Shown here in pieces: positions 50,765 through 60,480 of a DNA stretch of 64,000 bases. A model generated the notes under the pieces. It searched no databases, was not told the DNA's origin, and saw nothing but the letters and a program-made list of their open reading frames with translations. Source of the DNA: an uncultured bacterium (GTDB lineage: Bacteria; Cyanobacteriota; Vampirovibrionia; Gastranaerophilales; Gastranaerophilaceae); assembly GCA_950022495.1 (NCBI GenBank), contig CATLLJ010000001.1, positions 124,001 through 188,000 on the forward strand, read 5' to 3'. Made by a program: the position numbers and the translations under genes. Positions within the stretch are counted from its first letter, which is position 1, and the number at the start of each line of letters is the position of its first letter.

Positions 50765-51346
50765 ATGGATAATGAAAAATTAAAAGCTTTTTTAGTACCT
50801 ATAATGTTGTTAGTTGTTACTCTTGGCGGAGTTGGTTATTTAGCACCTCAAATTTTTACTAATGTCCAGACAATTATGGCAACTAAACAAGAAATTGTTA
50901 ATAAAACAACAACATTACAAGAAAAACAAGCAAGATTAGATGAATTAAAAAGAAAAGAACAAGAACAAGAATCTCAAGAAAATGCAAATGCAGGAAAACC
51001 ATTCTATAAACCAATCGAAGCCGGAATGGATACTGAAGCCGTTATTGCCGGCGAATTTGCAGAAGTTCTTCAACTTGTAAGAGCAAATAAAATTAAAGTT
51101 AGATCAATTAAATATGATTATGACCCGCAGGATGACAATTTCGTTCAGGGAGCTAAGGATAAATATAACGTAGCCCGCCTGAACATGGAAATGATTGGTG
51201 ATTATGCAAGTTATGATAATTTCTTAAAAGAAATGTACAAACATGAACACTTTATTGATCTTCAATCAGTTGAAATTGTCCCTTATAAAAAGAATAAAAA
51301 GATTTTGCTTATTAATTTCAAAGTAAAATTATATGCTAAAAAATAA
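50765..51346 (+). CDS. PilO-like type IV pilus assembly protein
   Basis: N-terminal TM, coiled coil, 'DYASYDNFLKEMYKHEHFIDLQSVEIVP' typical of PilO. Confidence 0.6.
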   Translation: MDNEKLKAFLVPIMLLVVTLGGVGYLAPQIFTNVQTIMATKQEIVNKTTTLQEKQARLDELKRKEQEQESQENANAGKPFYKPIEAGMDTEAVIAGEFAEVLQLVRANKIKVRSIKYDYDPQDDNFVQGAKDKYNVARLNMEMIGDYASYDNFLKEMYKHEHFIDLQSVEIVPYKKNKKILLINFKVKLYAKK

Positions 51347-51352
51347 TATCTC

Positions 51353-52210
51353 TTATTCAAATTTAGAAAAATCTATTCCGAATAATTGTTTTTTAGATTT
51401 AATACAAGTATTACAGAAGTTCGTTTCCAGCGAACTTCTTTTTGTATAATCTTCAAAACTGCTGCCGCATCGACCGCGGTAATCATTTGCTAAAAATGGA
51501 CAGGTGTATACTCCTGTAGCTGTTAAAATTCTGCCATTTTCACAATCTAAACTTTCCCAATTTTCTGATAAATTTTCATCAATTTGGGAATTTTTATCGT
51601 GCCATTGATTAATTTGAAGATTTGAACCGTCTAAATCCAATTTCATATTTTTAAAAAGTATACTGAAACCTTCATAAATATCCTGTTCAGACAAGTTATA
51701 GTAATTTGTGATTGTAATAATTGGATTAAAACTATATTTACACAAGTGTTTAATCGCAAATACTGCCTGCCTGAATGCTCCGCGATATCTTATATCATCA
51801 TTTTTGACCTCTTCATAATGGTCAAGACTAAGTTTAAAAATAATTTCATTTGAAGATTCATCTTCAACCTTTTTTAAAAATCGTGCTTTTTTCTCATTAA
51901 TAAAAGAGCCATTAGTACAAATACAAACATTTGAACGTTTTAAACACAGTCTTAAAATTGTATTAAAATCCGGATGTGTCATTGGTTCAGCTCCGGTAAG
52001 ATATATACATTCAATGTGTTCTTTCATTGTATCATCCAAAGCTTTTTTTACTGTATCCAGACTAATATAATCTACAACTTTACTGTATTGCGGAAAATCT
52101 ATATAACAATGTTTGCAATGTTGATTACAAGATTTTGCAGTCATTTCTATGAATAAGTTATTAAGTGATTGCATATTAACAACCTGTGATTGATAAATAT
52201 TAGTTTTCAT
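51353..52210 (-). CDS. radical SAM protein with C-terminal Cys cluster
   Basis: 'EMTAKSCNQHCKHCYID' CxxxCxxC, 'IYLTGAEPMTHPDF'; C-terminal 'CENGRILTATGVYTCPFLANDYRGRCG...CNTCIKSK'. Confidence 0.88.
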   Translation of the reverse strand: MKTNIYQSQVVNMQSLNNLFIEMTAKSCNQHCKHCYIDFPQYSKVVDYISLDTVKKALDDTMKEHIECIYLTGAEPMTHPDFNTILRLCLKRSNVCICTNGSFINEKKARFLKKVEDESSNEIIFKLSLDHYEEVKNDDIRYRGAFRQAVFAIKHLCKYSFNPIITITNYYNLSEQDIYEGFSILFKNMKLDLDGSNLQINQWHDKNSQIDENLSENWESLDCENGRILTATGVYTCPFLANDYRGRCGSSFEDYTKRSSLETNFCNTCIKSKKQLFGIDFSKFE

Positions 52211-52322
52211 AAAACACTCCTCTCAACTAAATCCATGTTATCTTTCAAAAAAACAAAATAAATTATCCACTCAGGCACATAATTTAGTAAAAAGATTTAA
52301 TAATTCATGGTAAAATACATCT

Positions 52323-53036
52323 ATGGTAAAGATTTTAGATTGTACAACCAGAGATGGCGGACATACTACTAATTGGAATTTTGATGATAACTTTGTATTT
52401 GCATTAATGGAAAAACTAAATAATTCCGGTGTGAATTATTATGAAATCGGCTATAGAAATCATTATGATACAGATAATAAAGGTCGTTTTTACAACTGTA
52501 CACCTGAAATGCTAGAAAAATTTTACAAAAATAAAGGTCAATTACAACTTGGTGTTATGACAGACACTAAGAGATTTTCAGAAAAAGATTTTTCCGGTGC
52601 AGAGAATGATTTTATTGACTTTGTCCGTATCGCCTGCCATCCGGATAGAATTCAAGATACTCTTGTTATTGCTGAGTTACTGAATAAAAGAAAGTATAAG
52701 GTATTTGTACAGTTAATGGATATTTCTAATGTAGAAGCAGATGGTTATATCCACCTGTATAGCTGGGAAAATAAAAGTATTCTGGAAAGTTTATATTTTG
52801 CAGATAGTTATGGAACAATTACTCCGGAGGAAACAGAAAAATATTTTAATAAATTGAAAATTTTAGGATATGAAAAAATAAGTTTCCATGGGCATAATAA
52901 CTCAGGTTTTGCATTAGAAAACAGCATAAAAGCAGCACAGTCAGGTGCATATTCTATAGATGTTACTCAAGATGGAATCGGACGCTGCGGTGGAAACCTT
53001 GATTTTAAATATCTAGAAACTATAAATCGTTTTTAA
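52323..53036 (+). CDS. DRE-TIM/HMGL-like aldolase (4-hydroxy-2-oxovalerate aldolase-like, short form)
   Basis: 'VKILDCTTRDGGHTTNWNF', 'ISFHGHNNSGFALENSIKAAQSGAYSIDVTQDGIGRCGGN'. Confidence 0.82.
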   Translation: MVKILDCTTRDGGHTTNWNFDDNFVFALMEKLNNSGVNYYEIGYRNHYDTDNKGRFYNCTPEMLEKFYKNKGQLQLGVMTDTKRFSEKDFSGAENDFIDFVRIACHPDRIQDTLVIAELLNKRKYKVFVQLMDISNVEADGYIHLYSWENKSILESLYFADSYGTITPEETEKYFNKLKILGYEKISFHGHNNSGFALENSIKAAQSGAYSIDVTQDGIGRCGGNLDFKYLETINRF

Positions 53037-53546
53037 TACATATAAATCATTTTCTGACGGTTGTGAAATATTTTTCTGATGAGGAACAAACATTAAATCA
53101 TCAACTTCTATCCCATGCCCCAAGCCAAGAGAATGACCGAGTTCATGCATTATGACAAAAAATATGCTTTCATCAGTAGTATTTTTACCAGAAAATTCGT
53201 TTTTTAAACCAACATCAATAGAAATTTTACGAAACTCGCCATTTATTATAGAAGGATATTTGCACATACCTTCAAAAACTCTTCCAACCTTTGTCCAATG
53301 AATAACGATATCTGCATTTGCTGCATTTGTTATAGAATTAAACTGAACATTAATACAGCAATCTTTTAATATTTTGTTCCAGAGAGTAATTGCACGTTCA
53401 ATCTCCGAATAGTAAAAAGTTTTATTACTAATAGGTGCAGAAATAGGAGTTATAAAAATATTAACGATACTTTTATTCCATCGGCATAATCTGCCATTCA
53501 GCTTAGATTTTTCAATATACTGGTTTATATTTGATGAAATTGCCAT
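53013..53546 (-). CDS. matrixin/metzincin-like zinc metalloprotease
   Basis: 'FFVIMHELGHSLGLGHGIEVDDLMF' HExxHxxGxxH with downstream Met; no obvious signal peptide. Confidence 0.85.
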   Translation of the reverse strand: MAISSNINQYIEKSKLNGRLCRWNKSIVNIFITPISAPISNKTFYYSEIERAITLWNKILKDCCINVQFNSITNAANADIVIHWTKVGRVFEGMCKYPSIINGEFRKISIDVGLKNEFSGKNTTDESIFFVIMHELGHSLGLGHGIEVDDLMFVPHQKNISQPSENDLYVLKTIYSF

Positions 53547-54004
53547 AGTATAACTATATCAAAAGTATAGTTTAAAATAAATTGTTATAAATCTTCATGA
53601 AGTTTCATGAAGCTGAATTTGCCGTTTGATTGACGAAATTCTAAAGCAAATGGTATAATGAGTAATAAATTTATAATTATTTGATTGCAATATCAAAACT
53701 ATCTCATACTTTCGTCCATTTTGTATTTATATTAGTCAAAGCCGGATATGATTTTATGTACTGCAAATAATAACAGTATTTTTAAGAAAGTGAGGCTTTA
53801 TTAATGAAAATTATATTTATAGCTTATAAATAATAACATTTTATTTATATTAGATAAAAAGTTTAAAAACTGAATATTTTATAAAACAACTGTAATATGT
53901 TTTGTTACGGTCTAAAAGTCTTGATACTTTTCCATAATTGAGGCATTTAATAGAAAAAGACATATTTAGAATTTTAAAGTAGTACTAAAAATAAAGGAAG
54001 AAAA

Positions 54005-55489
54005 ATGAAAAATTATACAAATTTAGAAGACATTATAAAAAGTGAAAGCTTAACTAAAGAGCAAAAAAAACAGATTATACAACAACACTTTGACAAATAT
54101 AGAAATGACATAGATAGTGAGTTGAACAAATATATAGCCAGACAATATATAGGAGCGGCATTAAAAATAGGCAGTGCAGCAATTCCAGCAGGAAAAGCCG
54201 GGGCTACTCTGGGGCAAGAGTTATTCAAAAGACAACTAGGTAGAAAAATATCTGAAAGTATAGGTACAACAACTGTAGCTGGCGGAGTATATGAACTCGG
54301 AGAAGGTATTATGAATAATGATTCGGTATCTTCACTAATAAAAAGTACTCTAGGCGGAGGTTTATCCGGTGGTGCTATTGGTTATGCCGGAGGTAATATT
54401 CAGCGAGCACTTAAAACGCAACAGTTAAAAAATTATGGAAATATAAATGAATTGAATGAAAATATAAGAAAAATATTTAATTCAGATGCAAGGAAATTCT
54501 ATAAAGATTATATTAAAGACATACGATTAAATAAGCAAGATTCTACCTTTGAATTTACACGCCGGGGAATACAAGAGCAGCTTTGTTGGAACCCTAAGCA
54601 AACTCAAAACTATTCAGAATTAGTAAAAGATATTAAAAATGCCAAACGTTTGCCTGATTCTCCAAATTTAAAACCAGATCAAAAACCTGATGTATCACAT
54701 TATGAAATTTACAGAGGTAAAAATGGTGATTATTATATTGAGGTACAAAAAAATGGAAAACGTAGATACTATATAACAAAAGATATTCTAAATGAAACAC
54801 AACCTACTACCAATCTGGATAAAAGCGGAGGATTCAATAATACCCTAAACAATACTATCGGGAATATCAATCCCGCAGCAATAGCTATTCCTGCAAATGT
54901 ATTAGAAAGAAATGATAGAGAGTCCAATATAGCGGAAACTCCTAAAAGCACTACCCCTACTACTAATAGGGATGCTCTTAGGAGTTCCAATAATATTATA
55001 AATGATGCGGCAGAGAATATCAATACCCAACTGGCTATTCCTGAAAATATCTCTTACGATACGGTCAATCACAAATTATATGGAAAGCTTGAATATAATA
55101 AGATGCCGGTAGAATATTCCAATCACATTTTTACCCCTGAAGAAATTGGCAAAATGAGTGGTGAAGAATTTGCTCAAAATGAACCAGTAATTATGCAACA
55201 GCTGAAAGATGGTTTAATTCAAAAGCAATTGCAAGCAGTTAATTATTCCGGTTATATAAATCCAATAACCGGAAGTGGTCAAATATTTTCTCGGGAAGAT
55301 ATTGGAGCAATGAGCAACGAGGAATATACAAAAAACGCACAAGCGATTAATGCACAGTTAAAATCTATAGGAATTCCAACAAATGGGGAATTAGAATCTG
55401 CGTCAATATCTGGTGGTGGAACAATTTATGTAAGACCATATACACGGAGTGACGGTACCGAAGTTCGAGGATATTATCGGGCAAAATAA
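54005..55489 (+). CDS. orphan modular protein, possible phage-structural or polymorphic-toxin-like
   Basis: 494 aa: Gly/Ala-rich hydrophobic segment, 'FEFTRRGIQEQL...HYEIYRGKNGDYYIEVQKNGKRRYYITKDI' module, then two copies of 'IF[TS].E[ED]IG.MS.EE...N...I..QLK..'. Confidence 0.6.
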   Translation: MKNYTNLEDIIKSESLTKEQKKQIIQQHFDKYRNDIDSELNKYIARQYIGAALKIGSAAIPAGKAGATLGQELFKRQLGRKISESIGTTTVAGGVYELGEGIMNNDSVSSLIKSTLGGGLSGGAIGYAGGNIQRALKTQQLKNYGNINELNENIRKIFNSDARKFYKDYIKDIRLNKQDSTFEFTRRGIQEQLCWNPKQTQNYSELVKDIKNAKRLPDSPNLKPDQKPDVSHYEIYRGKNGDYYIEVQKNGKRRYYITKDILNETQPTTNLDKSGGFNNTLNNTIGNINPAAIAIPANVLERNDRESNIAETPKSTTPTTNRDALRSSNNIINDAAENINTQLAIPENISYDTVNHKLYGKLEYNKMPVEYSNHIFTPEEIGKMSGEEFAQNEPVIMQQLKDGLIQKQLQAVNYSGYINPITGSGQIFSREDIGAMSNEEYTKNAQAINAQLKSIGIPTNGELESASISGGGTIYVRPYTRSDGTEVRGYYRAK

Positions 55490-55539
55490 ATAACAAACCT
55501 TTGTGTTTCTTAGATTTGCACTTAAGACATCAAACCAAC

Positions 55540-55566
55540 AAAAAATCGGGTTAAACCCGATTTTTT
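55540..55566 (+). terminator. hairpin terminator
   Basis: AAAAAATCGGGTTAAACCCGATTTTTT. Confidence 0.9.
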
Positions 55567-55572
55567 GTTAAA

Positions 55573-55588
55573 CTCTAGGAGATGGATT
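55573..55588. other. tRNA-Gln 3'-end-like fragment
   Basis: CTCTAGGAGATGGATT resembles CTCCCGGAGATGGATT of tRNA-Gln (55931-55946). Confidence 0.45.
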
Positions 55589-55721
55589 GTCTTGAGTCGC
55601 TCGCATTTAACGGGTCCTGCCGGCAAGGCACAACGCCTTGCCCATTCGCCATCTGCTCGCTCCTCTTTCGAAGCAATATAAGACTTTTGCCTTGTTGGTT
55701 CTCTTCAATTATCAAAATAAT

Positions 55722-55754
55722 AAAAAGAGACTAACAAAAGTTAGTCTCTTTTTA
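55722..55754. terminator. hairpin terminator
   Basis: AAAAAGAGACTAACAAAAGTTAGTCTCTTTTTA. Confidence 0.85.
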
Positions 55755-55756
55755 TT

Positions 55757-55772
55757 CTCCCAGAGATGGATT
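55757..55772. other. tRNA-Gln 3'-end-like fragment
   Basis: CTCCCAGAGATGGATT, one mismatch to the tRNA-Gln 3' end CTCCCGGAGATGGATT. Confidence 0.55.
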
Positions 55773-55930
55773 TCAGCTCAACAGTTGGCGAGCAGCACGA
55801 GCCATACTGATGAGGGTACCCTTTCGCGGGTAAAACCACAAGATTTTTGAGCAATACGAAAAAATCTTATGGTGAGAAGACTTTTCGAGAGTAGTAATAA
55901 AAAAACGACACTGAGTGCCGTCTTTAAAAA

Positions 55931-56001
55931 CTCCCGGAGATGGATTCGAACCACCGTTAAAAGAGCCAGAATCTTTCGTCCTGCCGCTAGACGATCCGGG
56001 A
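55931..56001 (-). tRNA. tRNA-Gln(CTG)
   Basis: reverse complement TCCCGGATCGTCTAGCGGCAGGACGAAAGATTCTGGCTCTTTTAACGGTGGTTCGAATCCATCTCCGGGAG; anticodon loop TTCTGGC; CCA not encoded. Confidence 0.93.
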
Positions 56002-56056
56002 TTATTTACACCTTTATAATATCACTCCGAAATATTAAAAACAAGCCCTAAATTAA

Positions 56057-57679
56057 TTATTCTTCAATAATTTTTTCTAAATGTGTTTCAATAATTGCAG
56101 TGTTTATTGCATCAGTTTCTTCTGCAAACAATGCATCCTGACCGATTTGTGAAATAATTTCAAGTGAACGAACTTGATTATAAACTTTTTCACTCGGAAT
56201 TACTAAAAATAATTTGATTTTTTGTGCCTGCAATCGGACAATAATGTCTTCTAATGCAAAGATTGCAGACATGTCCAGTTCTGAATTTGAAGAATAATTC
56301 AATATAATATACTCGGTCTCCAGCATTTCATCAAAGTGGGATACAATTTGAGTTATCGAGCCAAAGAAAAATTGTCCGTCGATATGTAAAATTCTTATTT
56401 TATAATGTGATTCACGTTCAACCTTTGTTTCAAGACTGCTATATCCTGCAGGATTATATATATTAGTTCTGATATTAGTGTTATCAGCAATTCTTTTTGC
56501 GTATAAAAGTGCTGCCAGCACAATACCTGTACCAAGTGCAAATATCAGGTTGTAAAACACAGTCAAACCTAGAACTGTTAATAATACATATAAATCATCT
56601 TTCGGGGCATATTTTAAGACTTTTAAAACTTTAATATCAAGAATATCATAACCTATTTTTATTAATATTGCAGCAAGGACGCAAATAGGTATCTGAGTTA
56701 TAAATCCGGTAAATTTAAAAAGCACAAGTGCCATTATTAGTGATGAAATAATCGCAGATGTACGGGTAAGAGCACCTGCTTTAACAGCGGCAACACTTCG
56801 CATAGTTGCTGCTGTTCCAAACATTGAACCTGTAATTGCACAAAACAGATTACCAATCCCCTGAGATGCAACAAGCCGTTTGGAATTATGTTTTACTTTT
56901 ACAAGAGAATCCATTATAATACCGGTTAATAACCCTTCACTTGTTGCAATAAATGCAAGAGTTAATGCAATAGGAATATCTCGAGTAAAGGTTTCCACTG
57001 TAAAATGAGGGAAATATGCATGAGGCAAACTAAACGTTACACCTGAAACTCTTTCAACATCTAACCCAAAATAATATGCACAAGCTGTCATAACAATTAA
57101 AGCTAATAACTGGGATGGAAGATATTTTGTTATAAATTTAGGTGTAAAAAATAATAACGCTAAAGTTCCCAAACCAAGAACTAATGCTTGATAATTTATC
57201 TTCGCAATTAATTCAGGATAAGACAGGATAGCTTTTATTGTTGAAGAATAAGTTACACCGCCCAGTAATGGCGATAATTGCAATATAATAATGATAAGTC
57301 CGATACCTGTTAAAAATCCAGAGATTACAGGATATGGAACATATTTTATCATTTTAGGAATATCTGTAACTGAAATAATAAGCTGAAAAATAGCTGCCAT
57401 CAGAAGGATTGGAATAGCATTTGCAAGATTTCCGCTGACACTGCTTATAACTAGAGCTACAATAATTGCAGTAGGACCTGTCGGTCCGGAAATTAACGGT
57501 AAATTACAACCTAAAATTCCTGCAACAAATGATAAAATAATTGCACCCCAGATACCGGCAGATGCACCCATTCCTGATGCAACGCCAAAAGCTAAAGCTT
57601 GTGGAAATGCAATAATTGTTGCAATTATTGCTCCAAATATGTCGCCTTTTAATGTTAATAACTTTTCTTTATTTTTCAC
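56057..57679 (-). CDS. SulP family anion permease with C-terminal STAS domain
   Basis: 'FGVASGMGASAGIWGAII', 'ISGPTGPTAIIVALVISSV', C-terminal 'IRILHIDGQFFFGS' STAS-like. Confidence 0.92.
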   Translation of the reverse strand: MKNKEKLLTLKGDIFGAIIATIIAFPQALAFGVASGMGASAGIWGAIILSFVAGILGCNLPLISGPTGPTAIIVALVISSVSGNLANAIPILLMAAIFQLIISVTDIPKMIKYVPYPVISGFLTGIGLIIIILQLSPLLGGVTYSSTIKAILSYPELIAKINYQALVLGLGTLALLFFTPKFITKYLPSQLLALIVMTACAYYFGLDVERVSGVTFSLPHAYFPHFTVETFTRDIPIALTLAFIATSEGLLTGIIMDSLVKVKHNSKRLVASQGIGNLFCAITGSMFGTAATMRSVAAVKAGALTRTSAIISSLIMALVLFKFTGFITQIPICVLAAILIKIGYDILDIKVLKVLKYAPKDDLYVLLTVLGLTVFYNLIFALGTGIVLAALLYAKRIADNTNIRTNIYNPAGYSSLETKVERESHYKIRILHIDGQFFFGSITQIVSHFDEMLETEYIILNYSSNSELDMSAIFALEDIIVRLQAQKIKLFLVIPSEKVYNQVRSLEIISQIGQDALFAEETDAINTAIIETHLEKIIEE

Positions 57680-57731
57680 AAAAACCTATATCATTAATAA
57701 ATTACTGAATGTAATTTTATCATAAAAATAT

Positions 57732-59309
57732 TTATTTAGACTCTTTATTTTTTTTGAACAACAATAAAAGCGGAATTAATATAAAACATAAAAGCCCGAA
57801 TATTCTAAACGAATCCATAAATGCCCATAAGTTTGATTGTTTTATAAGTGTACCGTACTGTGAATATTCAGCCATGTGTTTTGCAACAGTAACATGTGTA
57901 TATTGTGAAAGTGCGGCTGTTGTTGTTTGAACTCTTTCAACAAATGCAGGATTTAATTCACTTAACTTTCCAACCATCATAAACTGGTGCATTTGACCAA
58001 ATCTTGTAATCATTGTTGCTACAAGAGATGTACCTATTGCACTGCCTATATTTTTCATTAAGTTTTGAAGACCTGTAGCATTTGTCATCTGGACATTTGA
58101 CATTGTTTCCATTGAAAGGTTAATTATTGGTACAAATGAAAGCCCCATTCCAAGACCCATAATAAAGTTTGGAATCATAATATTGATATTTGATATTTGT
58201 AAATTCAAAAATCCCAATACCAGCCCTGCAACACCAAGTAAAAATAGCCCTACAGCTACAAGTATTCTTTTATCTACTTTATCTGCAATAAATGCACATA
58301 CAATAGTGGCAGTCATACATCCCATACCTCGCGGCATCATAGAAAATCCGCTTAAAAATGCAGTATATCCCATCATACTTTGCAAAAATTGAGGTAATAT
58401 CGCTAAAGATGCATATAAAACCGCCTGCATTACGACCTGAATTACCGTACCAATGACAAAATTTCTGTCTTTGAAGACACTCAAATCAACTAAAGTATCT
58501 TTTCTTACAATCTGGGAAACAAAGAAACATATTCCTGAAACACAGGATACGCCAAATAACCAGCAAATCCAGGTTGCATTAAACCAGTCAGCATTGTTTC
58601 CTTTATCAAAAAATACTTGCAGGCATAATAACCATACAGCAAGGAAGAAAAATCCAAGACCATCTATTTTAACATTTTTCTGACGGTGGGAATATGGAGG
58701 ATTGAATAAAAGTTTTTTCGATAAAATAGCAGCAAGACATCCAAAAGGCACATTTATGTAAAAAATCCATGGCCACGACCAGTTATCAGTAATCCATCCG
58801 CCTAATACCGGACCAATAATCGGTGCAAGAATAATTCCCATACCAAACACAGACATTGCCATTCCGCGTTTTTCTTTAGGAAAACTTTCCATCATAATAG
58901 CTTGCGAAATTGGCAAAATCCCACCTCCGCCTGCACCTTGCAAAATTCTAAATACTACCATTTCGCCAAGGTTCCTTGCCATACCGCAAAGCATTGATGC
59001 TATCGTAAAGATTAGAATACTAATAATATAAAAGTTTTTTCTACCCAGAAGCTTACTGAAAAAATCAACTGACGGAATTACAACCCCGCTGGCAATCAAG
59101 TAACTTGTCAATATCCACATACTTTCATCACGTGTAGCTGAAAAGCTTCCTGCCATGTGCGGCAAAGCAACGTTTGCAATTGTACCGTCAATTACATATA
59201 TAAATACGGCAAGCATTGTAGGGACAACTGATATCCACGGGTTTTCCGGAAGATATTTGCTATCGTCGTCTTGTTGTATAATGTTTTCTTTTATAACTTC
59301 TTCTGACAT
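57732..59309 (-). CDS. DHA2 family (EmrB-like) MFS drug efflux transporter
   Basis: 'FIYVIDGTIANVALPHMAGSFSATRDESMWILTSYLIA', 'RILQGAGGGGILPISQAIMMESFPKEKRG'. Confidence 0.93.
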   Translation of the reverse strand: MSEEVIKENIIQQDDDSKYLPENPWISVVPTMLAVFIYVIDGTIANVALPHMAGSFSATRDESMWILTSYLIASGVVIPSVDFFSKLLGRKNFYIISILIFTIASMLCGMARNLGEMVVFRILQGAGGGGILPISQAIMMESFPKEKRGMAMSVFGMGIILAPIIGPVLGGWITDNWSWPWIFYINVPFGCLAAILSKKLLFNPPYSHRQKNVKIDGLGFFFLAVWLLCLQVFFDKGNNADWFNATWICWLFGVSCVSGICFFVSQIVRKDTLVDLSVFKDRNFVIGTVIQVVMQAVLYASLAILPQFLQSMMGYTAFLSGFSMMPRGMGCMTATIVCAFIADKVDKRILVAVGLFLLGVAGLVLGFLNLQISNINIMIPNFIMGLGMGLSFVPIINLSMETMSNVQMTNATGLQNLMKNIGSAIGTSLVATMITRFGQMHQFMMVGKLSELNPAFVERVQTTTAALSQYTHVTVAKHMAEYSQYGTLIKQSNLWAFMDSFRIFGLLCFILIPLLLLFKKNKESK

Positions 59310-59464
59310 TTTTCCTCTATATTAAATTATTGAGCACATTGTTGGGGTAGAAACCCCAACCTACAATACTGAAAGCCCAACTTACATTGCTTTTTGGGAT
59401 AAAAAGTTTACATTATTTCTGTAACGAACTACTCAATATTATCTATTCACTGAATACTTTATAA

Positions 59465-60469
59465 TTACTTAACTTTAACTTTTGGAACTACTGACATTCC
59501 CGGTACAATATTGTATTGTTCAGGATTGATTTTTTCAGTAAATACAATTTTTACAGGGATTCTTTGTACAATTTTAACAAATGAACCTACTGCATTTTCC
59601 GGCGGGAATAAGCTTGATTTTGCACCTGAAGCTCTCTGAATACTGTCAATTTTTCCTTCAAATTTTTTATTTGGATAAGTATCAATTTTTATAGAAACAG
59701 GCTGACCAGGTTTCATATTAGTTAATTGATTTTCTTTAAAGTTTGCAACAATCCAAACTTCTTCCGGCACTAAAGTAAATAGCGGTGCTCCGGCAGTGAC
59801 ATACATACCTTTTTCAACTCTGCGAGAAGAGACTGTTCCTGATTGCGGAGCATAGATTTTTGTATAAGATAAATCTAATGCAGCTTTATCTTTTGCAGCT
59901 TTAGCAGTTCTTAAATTAGCATCAGCAACTGTTTTGCCGTTTTCTGAAAATAATGCCTGAGTAGCTTGAGTTAAATCAGCTTGAGCACTATCATATTTAA
60001 CCTGTGCAGCATCAAAAGTCTGTTTTGAAACAGCACCTTGTTCATATAAATTTCTATATCTTTCTAAATCTTTTTTAGCAAGTGCAATATTAGATTCTGC
60101 AGCAACAAGATTTGCTTTTGCATTAGACTGGTCAAGCTTGATTTTTTCATAAGTAGAATCTGCCTGTTCTAATTTAATTTTATAATCATCTGCATCAATG
60201 ACAGCAACCAGATCTCCTTCTTTAACGTGCTGATTGTCTTTCACGTAAACTTCTTCAATCTGGCCTGAAACACGCGGTGCAACATTTACTGTAGTTGTTT
60301 CAACATAAGCATCGTCTGTTGACTGATATTGCATTTCATGTGCTATATAAAACCCGGAAACGATTGCCGCAGCAGTAATAACGATTGCAGCTATTGTTCT
60401 TTTTCTTCCTTTTGGTTTTTCATTTTTTACTTCTTCAACAACTTGTTGTTCTTGAATTTTTTCTTCCAT
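59465..60469 (-). CDS. HlyD/EmrA-type membrane fusion protein
   Basis: 'YQSTDDAYVETTTVNVAPRVSGQIEEVYVKDNQHVKEGDLVAVID'. Confidence 0.93.
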   Translation of the reverse strand: MEEKIQEQQVVEEVKNEKPKGRKRTIAAIVITAAAIVSGFYIAHEMQYQSTDDAYVETTTVNVAPRVSGQIEEVYVKDNQHVKEGDLVAVIDADDYKIKLEQADSTYEKIKLDQSNAKANLVAAESNIALAKKDLERYRNLYEQGAVSKQTFDAAQVKYDSAQADLTQATQALFSENGKTVADANLRTAKAAKDKAALDLSYTKIYAPQSGTVSSRRVEKGMYVTAGAPLFTLVPEEVWIVANFKENQLTNMKPGQPVSIKIDTYPNKKFEGKIDSIQRASGAKSSLFPPENAVGSFVKIVQRIPVKIVFTEKINPEQYNIVPGMSVVPKVKVK

Positions 60470-60480
60470 GTTTTAACCTC

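Noticed and set aside
53577-54004. About 430-bp AT-rich gap considered as an ncRNA or toxin-antitoxin locus
   Set aside because: Only a 9-codon ORF (MKIIFIAYK at about 53814) and short direct repeats (TTCATGAAG) seen; no supported structure.
55638-56051. Plus-strand ORFs of 70 and 60 aa around the tRNA-Gln
   Set aside because: They run through a terminator hairpin and the tRNA gene; not credible as proteins.
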